A stretch of DNA of 64,000 nucleotides, from assembly GCA_963817945.1 (NCBI GenBank), contig CAWFQH010000001.1:682001-746000 (forward strand). The letters run 5' to 3'. This DNA comes from VRUE01 sp963817945 (GTDB taxonomy: Bacteria; Actinomycetota; Thermoleophilia; Solirubrobacterales; 70-9). How positions within the stretch are numbered: position 1 is the first letter of the stretch; each line of letters opens with the position of its first letter. A model generated the notes under the pieces. The model did not search any database. It had not been told where the DNA came from and saw only the letters and a program-made list of their open reading frames with translations. Below, in pieces: positions 59,079 to 64,000 of this stretch. Position numbers and translations under genes: made by a program.

Positions 59079-60965
59079 ATGCGCTTTCAACTATTTGACA
59101 TGCGCAGGGTTCTTGGAGCGCTTGGCCTTTGCGCGGCCGTCGCCCTGCTCGCTGCCATCCCCGCAACTGCTGGCGCTGCCAGCTGCGACGGCAAGAGGGC
59201 GACGATCGTCGGTACCGCCGGCGACGACAGGATCGTCGGCCGCAAGGCCAGCGACGTGATCTTCGGCGGCGGTGGCAACGACACGATCAGCGGCGGGCCA
59301 AACGGCAACGACACCATTTGCGGCGGGCCCGGGGAGGACCGGATCCACGGAGGGCGCGGCTTCGACTCGCTCCACGGTGACGGCGGCGACGACTGGCTCT
59401 TTGGCGACTCCGGCTCCGACCGGGCCGAGGGTGGCGATGGCAACGACGCACTCGACGGCGCCGAGGGCAGCGACAGCCTTCTCGGTGGCGCTGGAGACGA
59501 TGAAGTCCGCGGCGCCAAAGGCCCAGACCGACTGAATGGGGGCAGCGGCGGCGACGTCTTGATCGGCGACAAAGGCAGCGACGAGGCGGTTGGCGAGGGC
59601 GGCGACGACTGGCTCTACGGCGATAAGGGCAACGACCGGCTCGAGGGTGGCGCCGGCAGCGACAAAATCGACGGAGGCGCCGGCGACGACCCACAGCTCG
59701 ACGGCGGTCCGGACAACGACCTAATCCTCGCCGGAACCGGTATCGACAAGGCCGAGGGCGGGGACGGGGACGGGGACATAGTTCGCGGCGACAGCGGCAT
59801 TGATGACCTCGATGGCGGTGCCGGCACTCGCGACATCGTCTCCTACGCGAGCGCCACCCGCGGCGGCATCGTCGTCAGCCTTGGCGCGGGCAAGGCGAAA
59901 GGCGACGGACACGACTCGCTGACGGGCTTCGAGGACGTCGTCGGCTCGCCCCAGGGCGACATCATCGCCGGCGACGGCGGCGTCAACCGGCTCGACGGAG
60001 GCGTCGGCAACGACAGCCTCGACGGCAGTGGCGGGGCCGATGAGGCCTTCGGCGGTGCCGGCAGCGACGATTGCGATGGCTTCCATGTCGAGCACTCCTG
60101 CGGCCCGGAGGCCAACCCACCGCCGGGCGGCACGGTGGCGATCCTCAATCAGGGTCTCGACGGCGCCAGTCTGATCGTGCAGGGCGGCGTCGGCGCAGAC
60201 GACGTTCGGATCGCCTACGGCGCCGGCGCCTGGACGGTCTCGGACTCGAACGGCATCTTCGCCGGCGAGGGCTGCGGTGGCGGCGGCACTGTCGTCAGCT
60301 GCCCGGCCGCGGTCGCCACCAGCCTCCTCGTCGTCACCGGCGGCGGCGGCAACGACCGGATCGACATCGACGGCAGCGTGCCCGGCGGCGTGCGGGTGAG
60401 GGCGAACGGAAACGCCGGTTCGGACGCGCTCAGCGGCGGGCCCGGCGACGACGTGCTCGAGGCGGGCGAGAACTACAACGGACCGGACGACGGCAACGAC
60501 ACGCTCATCGGCAACGGGGGCGGCGACGTCCTCTACGCCGATCCAGGCGGCGATCAGCTCGCCGGCGGCCCCGGCAACGACCTGCTCGTCTCCTCGGTCG
60601 CGGTCTGTCAAGGACATTCCTACGACGGCGGCACTGGCGACGACACCGTCTCCTACGGACGCTCCGACGCCGACCTGCGGGTCGAGCTCGGCGGCACCGG
60701 CGGACCCGGTGGCTGCGGCACCCTCGACCAGGTCCGTGCCGACAACGAGAGTCTCGAGGGCTCCGACGGTCCCGACGTCCTGATCGGCGACAACGGCGAG
60801 AACAGCTTCCTCGGCCACCGCGGCGCCGACGTCTTCCAGGCCAAGGGCGGCAACGACTTCATCGATGCCATCGACGGCATGCAGGACAAGGCGATCTCCT
60901 GCGGCGGCGGTGGCGACGACGACGTCCTGATGGACCGCGCCGACCCGAATCCCGCCGGCTGCTAG
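59079..60965 (+). CDS. Secreted RTX-like calcium-binding repeat protein 1
   Basis: A 628-aa exported protein with a Sec signal peptide (about 10-33, ending TAGAASC). About 20 glycine/aspartate nonapeptide units, such as GGGGNDTISGG, GGDDWLFGDSGSD and GAGDDEVRG, form beta-roll blocks at about 60-290 and 455-620. Two non-repeat segments (about 265-285, 345-450) separate them. These repeats bind Ca2+. Unlike RTX toxins it has an N-terminal signal and no visible C-terminal type I secretion signal. Glycine-rich codons keep GC very high. It is followed by a related gene at 61048. Confidence 0.9.
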   Translation: MRFQLFDMRRVLGALGLCAAVALLAAIPATAGAASCDGKRATIVGTAGDDRIVGRKASDVIFGGGGNDTISGGPNGNDTICGGPGEDRIHGGRGFDSLHGDGGDDWLFGDSGSDRAEGGDGNDALDGAEGSDSLLGGAGDDEVRGAKGPDRLNGGSGGDVLIGDKGSDEAVGEGGDDWLYGDKGNDRLEGGAGSDKIDGGAGDDPQLDGGPDNDLILAGTGIDKAEGGDGDGDIVRGDSGIDDLDGGAGTRDIVSYASATRGGIVVSLGAGKAKGDGHDSLTGFEDVVGSPQGDIIAGDGGVNRLDGGVGNDSLDGSGGADEAFGGAGSDDCDGFHVEHSCGPEANPPPGGTVAILNQGLDGASLIVQGGVGADDVRIAYGAGAWTVSDSNGIFAGEGCGGGGTVVSCPAAVATSLLVVTGGGGNDRIDIDGSVPGGVRVRANGNAGSDALSGGPGDDVLEAGENYNGPDDGNDTLIGNGGGDVLYADPGGDQLAGGPGNDLLVSSVAVCQGHSYDGGTGDDTVSYGRSDADLRVELGGTGGPGGCGTLDQVRADNESLEGSDGPDVLIGDNGENSFLGHRGADVFQAKGGNDFIDAIDGMQDKAISCGGGGDDDVLMDRADPNPAGC

Positions 60966-61047
60966 CGCAACCGCAGCGCGCCGCCACCACAGGTCTCAAA
61001 CACCCGTTAGCGGGTACGGACCTAGGGGAGGTGTCATCGCGCCAATC

Positions 61048-62628
61048 ATGTCGCCTTACCGCAAAGGTGAAGGTCGGCCTCAACTTCCAGTCACGCCCCA
61101 CCGGCTGCTGGCGGCTGGCGGGGTGGCGATCGCGGCGCTGATCGCGCTCCTGCTCTTCGAGCCGTTCGCGGCTCGCACGGCCGCCTTCAAGTGCGGCGGC
61201 AAGAAGGCGACGATCCTCGGCACCCCGAGCAACGACAGACTCGTCGGCCGCAGCGCCAGCGACGTGATCTACGGCGATGGCGGCAGCGACCGGATCCTCG
61301 GCGGCCCCAGCGGCCACGATCGGATCTGCGGCGGCCCCGGCGACGACAGGATCGAAGGCGGGAAAGGCAACGATCGGCTGTACGGGGAACTCGGCGATGA
61401 CCGGCTCGACGGGGGTCGCGGCTCCGACAAGGCGATCGTGGGCGGGCGCGGCCGCGATCGGCTGCTCGGCGGGCGGGGGAACGACTCGGCGACGGGCGGC
61501 GTGGGAGCCGACTACGTCGACGGCGGCCTCGGCGACGACCGGGTGGACGGGGGACCGGGCGCGCGAGACCGCGTCATCGGCGGCCACGGCAGCGACCGGG
61601 CGACCGGTGGCGCCGGCAGCCGGGACCTGGTGCGGGGCGACCTCGGCCGCGACAAGCTCGACGGCGGCCGCGGGGTGCGGGACGTCGTCTCCTTCGCCAG
61701 CGCCTCCGGCGCCGTCGACGTCGATCTCGATCGCGGCGTTGCCAAGGGCGACGGCAGGGATCGTCTCAGCCGCTTCGAGGATGTGGTCCACTCGCCGTTC
61801 TCCGAGGATGCCACCGGAGCGGCCGTCGTTCGCAGCCGAGGGGTAGGGGGCGTGAGCTTGGCGGTCCGCGGCAGCGAAGGTGCCGATCGCCTCACGGTGA
61901 GCTTCAACGGCTCACGCTTGGCTGTAGCCAACAGCACCGGCTTCCCGGCCCGCACCGTGCGGGGTTGCAGGCCGGTAGACACCTTCCAGGCGCGCTGTCC
62001 GAGACGGGCGGGGTTGATCACGATCGTCGCCGGGGGCGGCGACGACACGGTCGACATCCGCGCGGTCCCGGCCAACGTGCGGGTCCGGATCGAGGGTGGT
62101 CCCGGGGCCGACTCCCTGCACGGCGGGCGGGGCGATGACGTGATCGAGGCCGGCGACGACAGCGATGCCGACCTGCTCGTCGGCGAGCACGGCGACGATG
62201 CCCTGATCGGGGCCAGGACCGATCTGCCGGTCCCGATCGGGAGCGGCCGTAGCGCGATGATCGGCGGCGGCGGCTCTGACGTGATGGTCGGCGGCGACCC
62301 ATGCGACGGCGACCTCTACGACGGAGGAAGCGGCGAAGACAACGCCAACTTCTTCCGCTTCAGCCCTGGTGTCACGGCGAAGATCGGCGGGGTAGCCAGA
62401 CGTGCTGGCGGGGAAGGCTGCGCTCCCGGCCGCGTGCGCCGATCCGTCGAGGCGACGGAGGGGACGCCGGGACCCGATCGCCTCACCGGCGACAAGAGGC
62501 GCAACACCCTCAGTGGCGGAGCGGGCAACGACGTCCTCCGCGGTCGCGGCGACGGCGACCGCCTCGTCGGCGGCAGGGGCGGCGACCGCCTGATCGGTGG
62601 CCGCGGTCGCGATGCGACCTACCAGTGA
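61048..62628 (+). CDS. Secreted RTX-like calcium-binding repeat protein 2
   Basis: A 526-aa paralogue of the previous protein. It has an N-terminal membrane anchor or signal (about 19-46, AAGGVAIAALIALLLFEPFA) and then FKCGGKKATILGTPSNDRLV, directly comparable to SCDGKRATIVGTAGDDRIV. RTX-like units (GGSDRILGG, GGPGDDRIEGGKGNDRL) run from about 58 to 230 and again at 340-520. Many units have Arg or Lys in place of Gly, so Ca2+ affinity may be weaker. The gene pair probably arose by duplication. It converges with pcm 4 bp away. Confidence 0.88.
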   Translation: MSPYRKGEGRPQLPVTPHRLLAAGGVAIAALIALLLFEPFAARTAAFKCGGKKATILGTPSNDRLVGRSASDVIYGDGGSDRILGGPSGHDRICGGPGDDRIEGGKGNDRLYGELGDDRLDGGRGSDKAIVGGRGRDRLLGGRGNDSATGGVGADYVDGGLGDDRVDGGPGARDRVIGGHGSDRATGGAGSRDLVRGDLGRDKLDGGRGVRDVVSFASASGAVDVDLDRGVAKGDGRDRLSRFEDVVHSPFSEDATGAAVVRSRGVGGVSLAVRGSEGADRLTVSFNGSRLAVANSTGFPARTVRGCRPVDTFQARCPRRAGLITIVAGGGDDTVDIRAVPANVRVRIEGGPGADSLHGGRGDDVIEAGDDSDADLLVGEHGDDALIGARTDLPVPIGSGRSAMIGGGGSDVMVGGDPCDGDLYDGGSGEDNANFFRFSPGVTAKIGGVARRAGGEGCAPGRVRRSVEATEGTPGPDRLTGDKRRNTLSGGAGNDVLRGRGDGDRLVGGRGGDRLIGGRGRDATYQ

Positions 62629-62632
62629 CGCC

Positions 62633-63283
62633 TCATTGCGATCTGTATCCCTCCTCGCCGACCAGTGGCACGAAGCGACAGGGCCCGATCGTCGCGGCCT
62701 CGAGGTCCTCGCCACGACGGCGGTAGGCCATCAGCATGTCGGCGCCGTTCGCGGCGACCGGGACGACGAGGCGGCCGCCCTCGGAGAGTTGGCCGAGCAG
62801 AGTGCGCGGCGGTGCCGGGGCGGTGGCGTGGACGGCGATCGCCTCGAACGGCGCCCGCTCGGGCAGGCCGCGGCTGCCGTCGCCGACGATCAACTCGACG
62901 TTCTCGACGCCGATTGCGTCGAGCGTGCGTCGTGCCTCGCTGGCAAGCGAAGGATGGCGCTCGATGCCGATCACCTCGGCTGCCAAGTGGGAGAGGACCG
63001 CGGCTGAGTAGCCGGAGCCGGAGCCGATCTCCAGCACCCGCTCGCCGCCGCCCAGCTCGAGCGCCTGGCAGATCGCGGCCACGATCCAGGGCTGCGAGAT
63101 CGTCTGGTTCTGGCCGATCGGCAGCGCCGAGTCCGCGTAGGCGCGGGCGCGGTACGGCTCCGGGACGAACGCCTCGCGCGCGACCCGCCCCATCGCTGCC
63201 AGCACACGCTCGTCCTCGATTTCGCGACGACGCAACTGGCGCTCGACCATCGAGGCGCGCAGGGCCGCAAAGTCCTGCATCAC
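62633..63283 (-). CDS. pcm: Protein-L-isoaspartate O-methyltransferase
   Basis: A 216-aa SAM-dependent repair enzyme for isoaspartyl residues in ageing proteins. Motifs are VAREAFVPEPYRARAY with SALPIGQNQTISQPWIVA (about 50-67), SAM site VLEIGSGSGYSAAVLSHLA (about 80-98), VELIVGDGSRGLPE and FEAIAVHATAPAPP (about 148). It starts ATG 63283. A structured element fills the gap up to the Crp/Fnr gene, on which side its promoter should lie. Confidence 0.94.
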   Translation of the reverse strand: MMQDFAALRASMVERQLRRREIEDERVLAAMGRVAREAFVPEPYRARAYADSALPIGQNQTISQPWIVAAICQALELGGGERVLEIGSGSGYSAAVLSHLAAEVIGIERHPSLASEARRTLDAIGVENVELIVGDGSRGLPERAPFEAIAVHATAPAPPRTLLGQLSEGGRLVVPVAANGADMLMAYRRRGEDLEAATIGPCRFVPLVGEEGYRSQ

Positions 63284-63300
63284 GTGCTAGATGACGTGTT

Positions 63301-63402
63301 CCAGGAGCCGCCAGGCAAGGACGCAGGGAGGGTGACGAGGGGAGCGCACTTCAGTGCGTGACCCGAGGAGACCGACCGAGGACGCAGCATGGCGGCTCCT
63401 GG
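63301..63402 (+). ncRNA. Structured element, copy 2 (candidate RNA or folded repeat)
   Basis: Outer arms ccaggagccgcca (63301-63313) and tggcggctcctgg (63390-63402) pair perfectly over 13 bp. An apical hairpin cgcac/gtgcg lies at 63345-63358. Between them are the same two boxes as in copy 1: the 20-nt box at 63312-63331 and cgaccgaggac at 63373-63383. Stem sequences differ from copy 1 while pairing is kept. It is in the opposite orientation to both neighbouring genes, unlike copy 1, so it is not a fixed leader of one gene strand. Confidence 0.6.
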
Positions 63403-63412
63403 GGCCGTCATT

Positions 63413-64000
63413 TCAGAAGATGTAGTTGCGCAGCTTGGCCGGTGCAAGGACGGTGACCTTGCCACGGCCTGGCCGGACGACGTGGGCGCGCTCGAGGTCG
63501 GCGAGGAAACGGCTGACGCTCTCGCGCGAGGTGCCGGCGAGCTGGGCCAGATCCGCCTGGTTCATCCTGATCGTCACCTCTCCCCCCTCCCCACCCCGCG
63601 GCGTCTCTTCGGCGACCAGCTGCGAGAGGACACCGGCGACCCGGCTCGGCACGGTCTGAAAGGACTGGCGCGAGATCCGCTCGTTTGCTGCACGCAGGCG
63701 CCGCACCAGGGCGGCAATCAGCTTCACCGTGATCTCCGGGTGGCGGGAGAGGAGCGCACGCACCTCCCCCGCCGGCAGGGCCAGCAGCTCGCCGTCACCG
63801 AGTGCTTCGACGCTCGCCGAGCGGACCTCGCCGTCGAGCATCGCCAGCTCGCCGAAGATGTCGCCGGGGCCGAGCGTGGCCAGGGTTATCGCCCGCCCGT
63901 CGGAGTGCTCGCGAGTTACCCGGAAGCTGCCGGAGCGGACGATGTAGCAGGCGTCGGAATGGTCGCCCTCGTGGAAGACGCGGGTCGCCCCCGGAAAGGA
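63413..64000 (-). CDS. Crp/Fnr-family transcriptional regulator, 5' end cut by the window edge
   Basis: About 195 codons are visible, continuing beyond base 64000. The cyclic-nucleotide-binding domain has RVFHEGDHSDACYIVRSGSF and LGPGDIFGELAMLDGEVRSA; the usual PGE(L/I)xxRS becomes GEVRSASV, close to a cAMP-type pocket. The HTH (DLAQLAGTSRESVSRFLADL, near the C-terminus) recognises DNA. No Fe-S Cys are present in the visible part, so FNR-type oxygen sensing is unlikely. It is the gene upstream of pcm on the same strand. Confidence 0.92.
   Translation of the reverse strand, partial: SFPGATRVFHEGDHSDACYIVRSGSFRVTREHSDGRAITLATLGPGDIFGELAMLDGEVRSASVEALGDGELLALPAGEVRALLSRHPEITVKLIAALVRRLRAANERISRQSFQTVPSRVAGVLSQLVAEETPRGGEGGEVTIRMNQADLAQLAGTSRESVSRFLADLERAHVVRPGRGKVTVLAPAKLRNYIF

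Noticed and set aside
59272..62600. Regular short repeats that could suggest a CRISPR array
   Set aside because: The repeats are codons of Gly/Asp nonapeptides in two long open frames. There are no constant direct repeats with unique spacers, and no cas genes.

Overview
The window is high-GC DNA, dense in genes on both strands and rich in GTG starts and 4-base ATGA/GTGA start-stop overlaps. It looks like a Gram-positive actinobacterium. Paired RTX-like glycine/aspartate repeat proteins with Sec signals, large secreted proteins with internal repeats, kinase/beta-propeller receptors and a CIRCE-controlled groESL point to the Thermoleophilia (Solirubrobacterales-like). That placement is inference; no rRNA gene is present to test it.

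Layout. 1-2.3 kb: edge of a secreted glycosidase-like gene, recQ, a small membrane protein. 2.3-15.7 kb: almost the whole pentose-phosphate pathway (zwf, gnd, pgl, rpiA, tkt, tal) plus pgi, interrupted by an HTH/nucleotidyltransferase pair, an FHA-HTH protein, a TolB-like secreted protein and a Ser/Thr kinase with an external propeller. 15.7-18.8 kb: cydAB and a HAD phosphatase. 18.8-27.8 kb: a second HTH/nucleotidyltransferase pair, lipid-modifying enzymes (cfa, desaturase), a large membrane protein, a metallo-beta-lactamase fold enzyme, UspA, a secreted subtilisin, tadA. 27.8-31 kb: tRNA-Ser(GGA) followed by a stretch with accessory-like content (unknown zinc protein, SGNH hydrolase, acyltransferase). 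31-34.7 kb: an MFS transporter and a K+ channel, both frameshifted, around an intact CLC channel. 34.7-39.4 kb: cyclophilin, a large secreted protein, Mrp ATPase, an ArsR-like regulator. 39.4-40.2 kb: a 19-codon ORF with a consensus ribosome-binding site and its own terminator, then a tRNA-Ala-like remnant. 40.2-51 kb: one minus-strand operon of eight near-overlapping genes: a GH2-GT2 fusion, an MsbA-type ABC exporter, four APH-fold kinases and two CgeB-like glycosyltransferases. 51-58.9 kb: gene remnants, ferredoxin, a short-chain NAD(P)-binding protein, a paralogue of the left-edge glycosidase-like gene, an AbiEi/DUF559 protein, groESL, SRPBCC and ASCH proteins. 59-64 kb: two RTX-like proteins, pcm and the edge of a Crp/Fnr regulator.

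Three things stand out beyond ordinary genes. First, the 40-51 kb operon looks like an unnamed system for making, phosphorylating and exporting a glycan; two of its four kinases lack the catalytic Asp. Second, there are two families of structured repeats. One is a 49-bp palindrome in six copies, three of them wholly or partly inside genes. The other is a roughly 100-120 nt element in two copies whose stems differ in sequence but keep pairing. Third, there is the 19-aa ORF/terminator unit divergent from an ArsR-like regulator.

Single-base frameshifts cluster between 31 and 48 kb in otherwise well-conserved genes and are absent from the recognised genes at 1-30 kb. That looks more like assembly error or very recent decay than long-standing pseudogenes, so the 31-48 kb reading frames should be treated with that in mind.
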